Source: a virus. Taken from it: a stretch of 45,317 bases of DNA. The stretch covers positions 1 through 45,317 of the IMG/VR virus record IMGVR_UViG_3300049255_000231. One strand, written 5' to 3'. Under the pieces are notes generated by a model. That model had not been told where the DNA came from. It was given only the letters and a program-made list of their open reading frames with translations, and did no database searches. Position 1 is the first letter of the stretch. Each line of letters starts with the position of its first letter. Below, one piece after another: positions 1 to 7,696 of this stretch. A program made the translations under genes and the position numbers.

Positions 1-1
1 G

Positions 2-1642
2 CTGGTGCGTGCGACGCCGCCGGTTGCGCCGCCGAAACGGCGCGCCGCGCTGTCGGGCGACGCGGCCTGGAGCTTTCCCTACGACGCATCCAGTTGGTAC
101 CAGCCGGAAAGCGACGGCTGGTTCCCGATTACCTACTCGCCGGACCATGAGATCAACGTCTACCGTGATCGCATGGTCGGCCGGGTGCGGGATCTCACCC
201 GCAACGACGGCGCCGCGACCGGTGCGATCCTGTCGACCCTGGATCAGGTCATCGGTGGTGCCTATCGGCTGATCTCGCTGCCGGACTATCGCTGGCTGGC
301 CCGGCATTTCGGGCCGGCGTTCGACGCGGTCTGGGCTGAAGAGTACCGGCAGGCCGTCGAAGGCGAGTGGCGCAACTGGTCGGAAGACCCGCTGTTCTTC
401 AACGACGCCGAGCGCCAGCTCAACATCGCCGATCAGATGTGGCTGGCGCTGCGGCACCAGCTGGTCGACGGCGACACGCTGGCCATCGCCGAATGGCATC
501 CCGAGCGGGTCGGTTATGGGCGTGCCCGCTATGCCACGACGCTGCGGCTGCTCGACCCCGATCGGATGTCAAACCCGAACGAAATGATCGACACGCGGCA
601 TCGTCGCGGCGGCGTCGAGATCGACGACGACGGCGTGCCGATCGGCTACCACATTCGGCGCGGCCACGCGTTCGACTGGTATCAGTCGGTCGACAGCATG
701 ATCTGGGACTTCATCCCGCGGGAAACCGACTGGGGCCGTCCGGTCGTGCTCCACTACTACGATCGCGACCGCGCCACGCAACATCGCGGCCTCGCGGCGT
801 TCATCCCGGTGCTGAACACCTTCAAGATGCTCAACCGGTTCGATGCGGTGACGCTGCAGGCGGCCGTGCTCGCGGCGGTGTTCAGCCTGTCGGTCGAAAG
901 CCCGTATGACCCGGAGGGGCTGAAGGAAATGCTCGAGCCGGGGGCCAGTACGATTGAGCTCAACAATTACTCGCAGATGCGCGCGGATTATCACCGCGAC
1001 CGGCCGATCCAGTTGAACAACGCAACCGTTCTGCCGACGTTTCCGGGCGAGAAGATCAATGCGCTGGGGGCGACCCAGCCGGGTCCGGAATACGACCCTT
1101 TTACACATGCCGTGTATCGGCGTCTGGCCGCCTCGCTTGGCACAACGGTCGAGGAAATCACCCGCGACTGGACCAAGACGAATTACAGCTCGGCGCGCGC
1201 CGGGTTTGTCTCGGCATGGCGCACCATCTCACGCCGGCGGGCGCGGTTCGACCGCGGCTTCGCCAAGGGCCTGTATGTCGCCTGGCACGAGGAAGCCTAT
1301 GAGATTGCGGACCTGCCGCTGCCGGCCAACGCGCCCGACTTCGCCGAGGCGCGCGGCGCGCTGGCCCGCTGCAAATGGATCGGCGCGCCGCGCGGTTGGG
1401 TCGATCCGGTGAAGGAAGCCCAGGGCGCCGTGCTGCGCATGGACGCGGGCGTGTCGACGTTGCAGCAGGAAGCCGCCGAGCAGGGCCACGACTATGAAGA
1501 GTTGCTGCAACAACGTGCTCATGAGCGGAAGTTGATGGCCGAATGGGGCATTCCGTATCCGGAATGGATCGCCGGTATCTCGCCGCAAACCGGCGAGGGC
1601 GAACCGGCGGCACAGCAGTCGGCAAAGCCGCGGCCGCAATAG
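2..1642 (+). CDS. Phage portal protein, lambda family (5' end cut by window edge)
   Basis: Forms the dodecameric portal vertex through which DNA enters and leaves the head. The translated product looks like a lambda-family (gpB-like) portal: a short basic N-terminus, a conserved segment with SPDHEINVYRDRMVGRVRDL around residue 50, and an arginine-rich C-terminal half with the typical TNYSSARAGFVSAWRTI run. The frame is open to the first base; a GTG at position 5 could start a 545-residue protein, but relatives usually carry some extra N-terminal residues, so I treat the 5' end as incomplete. It is followed by the S49 protease, as in lambda-type head modules. Its partner, the large terminase, is at the opposite edge of the window. 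Confidence 0.93.
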   Translation: MVRATPPVAPPKRRAALSGDAAWSFPYDASSWYQPESDGWFPITYSPDHEINVYRDRMVGRVRDLTRNDGAATGAILSTLDQVIGGAYRLISLPDYRWLARHFGPAFDAVWAEEYRQAVEGEWRNWSEDPLFFNDAERQLNIADQMWLALRHQLVDGDTLAIAEWHPERVGYGRARYATTLRLLDPDRMSNPNEMIDTRHRRGGVEIDDDGVPIGYHIRRGHAFDWYQSVDSMIWDFIPRETDWGRPVVLHYYDRDRATQHRGLAAFIPVLNTFKMLNRFDAVTLQAAVLAAVFSLSVESPYDPEGLKEMLEPGASTIELNNYSQMRADYHRDRPIQLNNATVLPTFPGEKINALGATQPGPEYDPFTHAVYRRLAASLGTTVEEITRDWTKTNYSSARAGFVSAWRTISRRRARFDRGFAKGLYVAWHEEAYEIADLPLPANAPDFAEARGALARCKWIGAPRGWVDPVKEAQGAVLRMDAGVSTLQQEAAEQGHDYEELLQQRAHERKLMAEWGIPYPEWIAGISPQTGEGEPAAQQSAKPRPQ

Positions 1643-1651
1643 ACGTGTCCG

Positions 1652-1735
1652 ATGCAGATCATTAGCCGAGCGGCAGCTAAAGAGGCTGGCGCCGCGCCTG
1701 TCGTATTCGCGCGGCAACTGGGGCTGCTGTGCTGA
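1652..1735 (+). CDS. 27-codon ORF between portal and protease (doubtful)
   Basis: A short ATG-started frame lies in the 86-base gap between portal and protease and overlaps the GTG start of the protease in a GTGCTGA arrangement, so it could act as a coupling leader. The peptide begins MQIISRAAAKEAG. That resembles the first residues of some phage HNH/recognition proteins, so it may be the stub of a lost gene. Nothing else supports expression. Confidence 0.22.
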   Translation: MQIISRAAAKEAGAAPVVFARQLGLLC

Positions 1736-2601
1736 ATTTTCCCTTTCTTTCGCAGCAGATCTTCAACCGGCCGCTGGCGATCCGGCCGGAGAAGGCCGAG
1801 ATCATTATGGGCGCGCTGGCCGATCGCCTTGGCATCGTGCGCCTGCGGCTGCCGGATGGGCGCATCCGCGCGTTTGACGGCGGCGACGTGATCTTCGACA
1901 GCGATGGGCCGGTCGGCCAGGGCGCGGGTTATGAGGCGGTCGCCGGCGTCGCGGTGATCGAGGTGCATGGCACGCTGGTGCAGCGCCAGCTCGGACTGCG
2001 GCCGGTGTCCGGCATGACCGGCTACAATGCGATCCGCACCAACATCTTCACGGCGCTGGACGATCCCGGCGTGAAGGCGATCGCGCTCGATATCGACAGC
2101 GGCGGCGGTGATTGCGCGGGCCTGTTCGATCTGACCGACGCGATCTTCGCGGCGCGCAGCGTCAAGCCGATCTGGGCCATCCTGGACGAGAGCGCCGGCA
2201 GTGCAGCTTATGCCATTGCCGCCGCGACGAGCCGGATCACGATGCCGCGCACCGGCTATGCCGGGTCGATCGGCGTGATCGCTCTGCACGTCGATGTGAC
2301 GAAGATGCTGGAGAAAGAAGGCGTCACGGTCACTGTCGTGCAGTACGGCGCACGCAAGGCCGACGGCCAGCCGATGGTCCCGCTGTCGGCTGCGGCCCGC
2401 AAACAGATGCAGGCCGACGTCGATACCCTCGGCGAGCTGTTTGTTGGGTCGGTCGCGCGCTATCGCCGCCTGCCGGCGACGAAGATCCGTGACCAGCAGG
2501 CGGCCGTGTTCCTGGGCGCCCGGGCGCTGGAAGCCGGACTGGTTGATGCGATCCTGAGCCCGGCTGCGGCGTTCGCCGCCCTGGTGCGTTCCCTGAACTG
2601 A
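1729..2601 (+). CDS. Prohead maturation protease, S49 (SppA/gpC-like) family
   Basis: Serine protease that removes the scaffold and processes head proteins during capsid maturation. The 290-residue product shows the ClpP/SppA fold signatures: a strand followed by DIDSGGGD near residue 125, the nucleophile region ESAGSAAYAIA with probable catalytic Ser158, and a downstream lysine in GARKADG (about Lys210) that would complete the Ser-Lys dyad. Lambda gpC fuses protease and scaffold; here the scaffold-like protein is a separate downstream gene. The start is GTG at 1729; an internal ATG (residue 27) is an alternative because relatives often begin near the MGALADRLG segment. Confidence 0.9.
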   Translation: MLNFPFLSQQIFNRPLAIRPEKAEIIMGALADRLGIVRLRLPDGRIRAFDGGDVIFDSDGPVGQGAGYEAVAGVAVIEVHGTLVQRQLGLRPVSGMTGYNAIRTNIFTALDDPGVKAIALDIDSGGGDCAGLFDLTDAIFAARSVKPIWAILDESAGSAAYAIAAATSRITMPRTGYAGSIGVIALHVDVTKMLEKEGVTVTVVQYGARKADGQPMVPLSAAARKQMQADVDTLGELFVGSVARYRRLPATKIRDQQAAVFLGARALEAGLVDAILSPAAAFAALVRSLN

Positions 2602-2612
2602 AGGTTCGTGTC

Positions 2613-3641
2613 ATGGCAAAAACGACCTTGCACACCGAAGCGGAAAGCGCGGCGCACGCGCTGATCCGCGTCGGCCACTACGACATGAGCGCGGCGTGGA
2701 GCTTCTCGGCCGAGGACGGCGACGCGCTGCTCGGCCCCAAGGGCGATGACTGGGACAAATTCGGCCGCTGGCATCTCGGCGAGGACGCGTCCGAGCCGCG
2801 CGAGACCAAGGCGCACTGGAAGTATCCGTATGGCAAGGACGGCAAGGTCTGGCGCCGTGCGCTGGCCTCGATCCGGTCGCGCGCCTCGCAGAACGGGGAC
2901 ACCACGATTTTCGACGCCGCCGGTCGCCTGATGACGGCGATGGATGACGAAGAACAGAAAAAGGAGAGCGATGTGAGCCTACGACAGATCCTGGCCTCCC
3001 GGTTCAGCCATTTCGCGAATACGCCGGCCGCGGCCGCGGCCGAGGATGGCGGCGAAGACGACGATGAGGCGAAGCGCGCCGCCGCCAGGAAGGCCGAAGA
3101 CGACGAAGCCAGGAAAAAGGCCGAGGAAGAGGAGGAAGCGCGGCGGGCCCGCCGTGCGCGCCGCGCGCGCAAGAAGGGGCGTCGCGCCAATTCCCGCGAG
3201 CGCCAGGAAAATGACGACGACGACGATAATGACGCTGACGACGCCGGCGACGACGATGAGGATGACGACGACGACGCGGACATGAAGAAGGCCGCCACGG
3301 CGGGCCACGAGGCTGCGCTCGATGCCGCGTTCCGCGCCGGCGCGCGGGCTCAGAGGCGCCGCTGTGCCGCGATCTTCGCCCATCAGGCCGCGGCCGCCAA
3401 TCCCATGCTGGCGATGTCGCTCGCTTTCGAGACGTCGATGACGTCGGCCGCGGCGGTCGGCGTGCTGGAAAAAACCCCGGCACCGCCCCGCAACACCGGG
3501 TCGTCCTTGCATCAGCGCATGGCTGCCAGCGGCGCCGCCGCCATCCGCGTTCCGACCGGTGCGCCGCCCGCTCCGGGCGGCTCCCAGGCGATCGCCGCAA
3601 GCTGGGATCACGCTCTGAAGGACTTCGCGCCGGTGCGCTAA
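2613..3641 (+). CDS. Scaffold-like head protein with long charged region
   Basis: Follows the protease by 11 bases. Three parts are visible. Residues 1-110 form a compact acid/aromatic module (WSFSAEDGDALLG, then WHLGEDASEPRETKAHWKYP) that I know as a stand-alone or fused domain in phage head-morphogenesis proteins. Residues 140-225 are low complexity: a Lys/Arg/Glu stretch followed by long Asp runs, probably coiled or disordered. Residues 226-342 contain RRRCAAIFAH and PMLAMSLAFET, typical of the C-terminal part of S49 protease/scaffold proteins. I infer a scaffold that has split from the protease. A role in condensing the head interior would fit the charge; it has not been shown. Confidence 0.72.
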   Translation: MAKTTLHTEAESAAHALIRVGHYDMSAAWSFSAEDGDALLGPKGDDWDKFGRWHLGEDASEPRETKAHWKYPYGKDGKVWRRALASIRSRASQNGDTTIFDAAGRLMTAMDDEEQKKESDVSLRQILASRFSHFANTPAAAAAEDGGEDDDEAKRAAARKAEDDEARKKAEEEEEARRARRARRARKKGRRANSRERQENDDDDDNDADDAGDDDEDDDDDADMKKAATAGHEAALDAAFRAGARAQRRRCAAIFAHQAAAANPMLAMSLAFETSMTSAAAVGVLEKTPAPPRNTGSSLHQRMAASGAAAIRVPTGAPPAPGGSQAIAASWDHALKDFAPVR

Positions 3642-3699
3642 GCGCCGTCCCGCGCCGGTCCAATTTCCTGCCCCAAATCCTCCAACCTGGAGCACGCTG

Positions 3700-4677
3700 A
3701 TGGTTTCGCCCGTATTGATTGAGCGCCGGCATTCGTTCGGCTTCCTCGTAAGCGAGGAAGAGCAGGGCCGTTCCCGCGATCAGGTGGTCTTGCTGCAGCA
3801 GACGCCGGCCGCGGCGCCGAGCGCGCCATCCCTGTCGGCCGGCACCAGCGGCTCACTGCCGACGTCGACCATTTACTGCAAGGTCACCTATGTCGGCGCC
3901 TTCGGCGAGACGCTGCCGTCCGCCGAGGCCAGCCAGGCGGTCACCGGTCCGAACGGCGACGTGGTCGTCACCGCGCCGTCGACCGTTGCCGGCGCGACCG
4001 GATGGAATCTCTACGCGTCAAGCGCCTCGGGTGGCGAATTCCTGCAGAATGCGGTGCCGAACGCTCTGGGCAGCAACTTCACGATCAACTCGTTGGTGGT
4101 GGGCGGGGTATCGCCGCCGACGGTGGCGCCCAGCACGGAGCTGCCGGCGGGCCTCATTCTCGGCCAGACCCTGGTCGGAACCTCGGCGACCTACACCGCC
4201 AATTCCGGCAACACCGGCAATTTCACCTGCGGCACGGTGACCGTTGCCCAGGGCGCCATCGAAGGCACCTATATGATCGAGTTCATTGCCGCGACGGTGT
4301 TCAACGTGCAGGCGCCGAACGGCGTCGAGTACGAAGGCCATACCGGGGTCGCGTTCAGCGCCGGCGGTCTCGGCTTCACCATCACCGCCGGCGGCACGGC
4401 CGCCGTCGCCGGCGACGGCGCGACGATCGCCCTGGCGACCAATGCCAACGCGGGGCTCTATGCGCCGCTGAACCTCTCGGCGGCCGACGGCACGCAAACG
4501 GCCGCGGCGATCCTCGCCAACGAGATCGACGCCTCATCTGCCAACACCAAGGTCACCGTGATCGACCGGGCTGCGCAGGTGAACGGCTCGGAGCTGATCT
4601 ATCCGGCTGCGGCGACGGCGGCGCAGATCACCGCGATCAACGCGACCCTGGCAACGATCGGCGTTATCGTTCGCTGA
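3700..4677 (+). CDS. Head decoration protein (lambda gpD family) with inserted Ig/FN3-like domain
   Basis: Capsid-stabilising surface protein. The gpD-type parts are an N-terminal arm (FLVSEEEQGRSRDQVVL) and a C-terminal core from about residue 147 (LPAGLILGQTLVG ... LILGNEIDAS-like region ... GSELIYP). Ordinary gpD proteins are about 110-130 residues; this one is 325. The extra length includes a beta-rich, Thr/Ser/Gly-rich segment at residues 38-145, containing TIYCKVTYVGAFGETLPS and GWNLYASSASGGEF, which reads like a fibronectin type III or Ig-like module. Such modules on decoration proteins can mediate weak binding to cell surfaces or mucus; that role is inference. It sits directly before the major capsid gene. 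Confidence 0.8.
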   Translation: MVSPVLIERRHSFGFLVSEEEQGRSRDQVVLLQQTPAAAPSAPSLSAGTSGSLPTSTIYCKVTYVGAFGETLPSAEASQAVTGPNGDVVVTAPSTVAGATGWNLYASSASGGEFLQNAVPNALGSNFTINSLVVGGVSPPTVAPSTELPAGLILGQTLVGTSATYTANSGNTGNFTCGTVTVAQGAIEGTYMIEFIAATVFNVQAPNGVEYEGHTGVAFSAGGLGFTITAGGTAAVAGDGATIALATNANAGLYAPLNLSAADGTQTAAAILANEIDASSANTKVTVIDRAAQVNGSELIYPAAATAAQITAINATLATIGVIVR

Positions 4678-4740
4678 TCGCGTTCCCCATCATCCTGCGC
4701 GGCCTCGGCGGCGCGATTTCCATCCCTCGGAGGCTTCTCG

Positions 4741-6051
4741 ATGGCGTCCCTCGACATCTTTCATAGCGACCCGTTCACGACGATCCAGCTCACCACGGCG
4801 GTCGAACGGACGCCGTATCTGCCGCAGGGCATCGAGGCGCTCAACCTGTTCGATGACAAGCCGATCCGCACCAAGGTCGCCATGGTCGAGCAGCGTCAGG
4901 GCCAGCTGGTCGTGCTGCCGTTCTCGGATCGCGGATCGCCGCGTACCGAGCGCACCATGGAACGCCGCCAGGCCCGCGGCTTTCAGGTGCCGCACATCGG
5001 CATGGCGGACACCATCTACGCCGAGGAAATCGCAACGATCCGCGAGTTCGGCAGCGAAACGGAACTGATGCAGGTGCAGAAGGAACTCGGCCGCCGCCTC
5101 GTTGGGCCGACAGGACTTCGTGCCAGCATTCGCTTCACCCAGGAATACCACAAGCTGGCCGCAATCCAGGGCCTGCTGCTCGACAGCGACGGCTCGGTGC
5201 GGTTCAACTGGTTCAACGAGTTCGACATCATCCAGCCGACCGAAATCGTCTTCAACTTTCCGGCCCTGGCCTCGGAGTACAGCTCATCCGTCGCGCCGCT
5301 ACGGCCGCTGTGCAATCAGATCGTCCGCAACATGAAGCGGGCCGCGCAGGGCGCCTGGATCGAGGGCCGCACCCGCGCCGTCGCGCTGTGCGGCGATGCA
5401 TTCTTCGACGCGCTGATTTCCAACCCGGAAGTGCGCAGCACCTATTTGAACTGGATGCAGGCGCAGGAACTGCGTCAGAACCTCGCCTTCGAGGTGTTCA
5501 ACTGGGGCGGCATCGACTGGGTCAATTATCGCGGTTCCGACGATACCGTCGGGCTGGTCGGGACGACCACGTCGAGCAGCGGCACCGTCGCGTGCTCCGG
5601 CATCCAGTCGACCTATGTGATCCTCGGCAAGGAGGTCAGCGTCGTCGGCCTGCAAGTCAGCGGCCCGGGCATTCCGGCCGGCTCGACGATCGGCTCGGTT
5701 TCGTCCGGGGTGAGCTTCACTCTCGCAAACAGCGTCGTGGCAACGGCGAGCGGCACCAGCGTGTTCAATCTGGGCGCCGGCAATCAATATTCCGGCGGCG
5801 GTGCGATCTCGATCCCGGCGAACAAGGTTAAATTCGCACCCCGGTTCGCGCCGGGCATCTTCGAGAAGATCATGGCGCCGGGCGATTCCTTCGAATGGAT
5901 CAACACGCTCGGCAAGCCGGAATATGTGCGCATCATCCCTGACCGCGACCGCAACGAATGGGTCCGCGCCGAGATGGACGCCTATCCGCTGCACATCTGC
6001 ACCCGCCCCGAGGTGCTGTATTCCGGCACGATGGATGCGACCGCGGACTAA
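4741..6051 (+). CDS. Major capsid protein, lambda gpE family, with beta-domain insertion
   Basis: Forms the icosahedral shell. The N-terminal FTTIQLTTAVERTPYLPQGI, the central FNFPALASEYSSSVAPL, and the C-terminal GKPEYVRIIPDRDRNEWVRAEMDAYPLHICTRPEVL (quoted here in overlapping short parts in relatives) are characteristic of gpE-type capsid proteins. Between about residues 272 and 350, after WVNYRGSDDTVG and before AISIPANKVKFAP, there is an insertion of roughly 80 residues rich in Ser, Thr, Val and Gly. It includes SGPGIPAGSTIGSV, a pattern seen in repeated extracellular beta modules. The insertion explains the length of 436 against about 340 for lambda gpE. A good ribosome site (GGAGG) precedes the ATG. 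Confidence 0.93.
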   Translation: MASLDIFHSDPFTTIQLTTAVERTPYLPQGIEALNLFDDKPIRTKVAMVEQRQGQLVVLPFSDRGSPRTERTMERRQARGFQVPHIGMADTIYAEEIATIREFGSETELMQVQKELGRRLVGPTGLRASIRFTQEYHKLAAIQGLLLDSDGSVRFNWFNEFDIIQPTEIVFNFPALASEYSSSVAPLRPLCNQIVRNMKRAAQGAWIEGRTRAVALCGDAFFDALISNPEVRSTYLNWMQAQELRQNLAFEVFNWGGIDWVNYRGSDDTVGLVGTTTSSSGTVACSGIQSTYVILGKEVSVVGLQVSGPGIPAGSTIGSVSSGVSFTLANSVVATASGTSVFNLGAGNQYSGGGAISIPANKVKFAPRFAPGIFEKIMAPGDSFEWINTLGKPEYVRIIPDRDRNEWVRAEMDAYPLHICTRPEVLYSGTMDATAD

Positions 6052-6112
6052 ATGATATTAAAAGTCGTTGTGCGATCGCTGAAAGTCCGCACTGGCGCCT
6101 GGGGAACCGATA

Positions 6113-6424
6113 ATGGACCGGATCGAAATCACCAACAAAGGCACGCTGTATCTGGGCGGCCAGCAGCACGGGTTTCCGCCGGGCAGCGTCGTTCCGCTGC
6201 GCGCCGATCATGCCGCGGTGCTGATCGCCGAAGGTCACGTGACGCCGGCGCATCATGAAACGCCGGTGACCGCCGACGTCCTCGCCGCGGCCGGCCTGAC
6301 GCCGGAGGCGCTCGCCAGGGAAGGTCTCACCGCAGAGGGTCTGGCGAAGGCGGGGCTGACCGCCGAGGAGCTGATGAAGAACAGCACGCCGGACGCCGCG
6401 ACCCGGGTTGCGCTGACCGCGTGA
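6113..6424 (+). CDS. Small head protein, possible FI-position protein
   Basis: 103 residues. The first 45 residues are a compact domain (MDRIEITNKGTLYLGG) of the sort found in small proteins between capsid and connector genes. Residues 50-90 contain three degenerate repeats of the form LTPEALAREG / LTAEGLAKAG / LTAEELMKN, which suggest a flexible helical tail. The position after the capsid gene matches lambda FI, which assists packaging, but I see no clear homology, so the function is unassigned. Confidence 0.62.
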   Translation: MDRIEITNKGTLYLGGQQHGFPPGSVVPLRADHAAVLIAEGHVTPAHHETPVTADVLAAAGLTPEALAREGLTAEGLAKAGLTAEELMKNSTPDAATRVALTA

Positions 6425-6466
6425 GTGCGAGCGGCCCATTAATATCAACGAGAGAGGTTACACGTC

Positions 6467-6760
6467 ATGGCACATGCCGCCAGCATCGGCAGGATCGTCC
6501 ACTACTATCAGGGCGACTACGACCCCGACAACTACATCAGCGCACAGGACAGCAAGCGCGAATGGCGTGGCACCAATGGCACGCGTTGGCATCCAGCGAT
6601 CATAACCCACGTTCACACCGACGATTGCGTGAATCTTATCGTATTTTTCGATGGCAAAGGCCAACAGGTCATGACCTCGATGACGCGTTTGCCTGATGAG
6701 GTCTTCGCCGAGGGTATGCACTGTACGAACAGCGGCTGGCGTTGGCCTCCAGGCGTTTAA
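6467..6760 (+). CDS. Conserved small phage protein of unknown function
   Basis: 97 residues preceded by a GAGAGG ribosome site. The sequence (SIGRIVHYYQGDY ... RWHPAIITHVHTDDCVNLIVFFDGKG) matches the general pattern of small proteins carried near structural genes in many tailed phages, with a beta-rich SH3-like feel and conserved Trp/His positions. No catalytic motif is seen. It lies between the capsid-associated gene and the head-tail connector. Confidence 0.7.
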   Translation: MAHAASIGRIVHYYQGDYDPDNYISAQDSKREWRGTNGTRWHPAIITHVHTDDCVNLIVFFDGKGQQVMTSMTRLPDEVFAEGMHCTNSGWRWPPGV

Positions 6761-6786
6761 TTGCAGCTTTTTGCCGAGCTTAGGCC

Positions 6787-7137
6787 ATGATCGACTTCGA
6801 CGTGCTGGTCAATGCGCCGTGCCATGCGGCGTTCGGGCAGACCGTCACCTATTACCCGGGCAGCGGCCCGATGCTCTCGGTGCAGGGCGTGTTCACCGAC
6901 AAGTTCGTCCAGACCAGTTTCCAGGACGGCGCCGAGATCGTTAGCTTCCGCACCGTGGTGAACGTGCGGGCCGCCTTGCTGCCGGCGACGCCGGTGCAGG
7001 GCGAGTTGTTCCGCATCCAGGGCGTGCTCTACGTCGTCAACACGGCCGAGCCGGACGGTATGGGCGATATCCGGATCTATTTGGGCCTCGCCAGCGACCG
7101 CGAAGCGCATCGCATTCCGCTGCCGCCGGTCTGCTGA
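6787..7137 (+). CDS. Head-tail joining protein (lambda FII / Phage_HTJ-like)
   Basis: Connector that closes the head-tail interface. The 116-residue product starts MIDFDVLVNAPCHAAFGQ and contains GVFTDKFV followed by a beta-rich core (VNVRAALLPATPVQGE, FRIQGVLYVVNTAEPDGMGDIRIYL). This is the length and pattern of FII-type/HTJ proteins. Its position between the head genes and the first tail gene supports the call. Confidence 0.75.
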   Translation: MIDFDVLVNAPCHAAFGQTVTYYPGSGPMLSVQGVFTDKFVQTSFQDGAEIVSFRTVVNVRAALLPATPVQGELFRIQGVLYVVNTAEPDGMGDIRIYLGLASDREAHRIPLPPVC

Positions 7138-7147
7138 GCATCCGCTG

Positions 7148-7687
7148 ATGTCCGGCGCACAACAAACCCAGGCGGCGCAGCTGCGCAGCCTCGCCGCAAC
7201 AACGTTGCTGGCCCAGAACACGATCGCCGCAACCCGGGTCGAGCAGGAACGCACGCTGCCGCTGGCGGCGGGCGATCTGCCGCATTTGAACGTCTTTGTC
7301 GATGAATCCGGTGCCGCCGAATATCAGGGCGGTCCGCGCTTCAAAGTGACGGCGAAGCTGATGATCAAGGGGACCGTGCAACGGGCCCGCCTGGCCGACG
7401 CGGTGGCCGATCTCGATACGCTGACATACCAGATCAAGGATGCGCTGCTGTGCGATCCGGTCTGGATCAAGCTCGCGAACCAGGTTCTGAGCTTCAACGT
7501 CACCGGCAGCTTCAAGAGCGACCAGGAGCAGCATCAGGGCGAGGTGCTCATGACGTTCTCCTGCGAATACCTGGAAACCATCGCGCTCCGCGGTCCGGTC
7601 GCGATCACCGGCGAAGACATTACGACGCAGGCGGGAATTGCCGGCGTCACGGCGCCGATCGTCAGCTCGTTCACCATCTCAACCTGA
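7148..7687 (+). CDS. Tail terminator/neck protein (probable)
   Basis: 179 residues, starting 10 bases after the head-tail joining gene. It has no signal peptide or membrane segment, and an alternating hydrophobic pattern (FKVTAKLMIKGTVQRARLADAV, DLDTLTYQIKDALLCD). That resembles proteins sitting between head-tail connector and sheath in Mu-like tails, where a tail terminator or minor tail protein is expected. The assignment rests on size, fold impression and position rather than a diagnostic motif. Confidence 0.62.
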   Translation: MSGAQQTQAAQLRSLAATTLLAQNTIAATRVEQERTLPLAAGDLPHLNVFVDESGAAEYQGGPRFKVTAKLMIKGTVQRARLADAVADLDTLTYQIKDALLCDPVWIKLANQVLSFNVTGSFKSDQEQHQGEVLMTFSCEYLETIALRGPVAITGEDITTQAGIAGVTAPIVSSFTIST

Positions 7688-7696
7688 GGACGGACC

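Noticed and set aside
2678-3298. Minus-strand ORF with long Ser runs
   Set aside because: The runs are the complement of the Asp/Glu-rich region of the scaffold-like protein.
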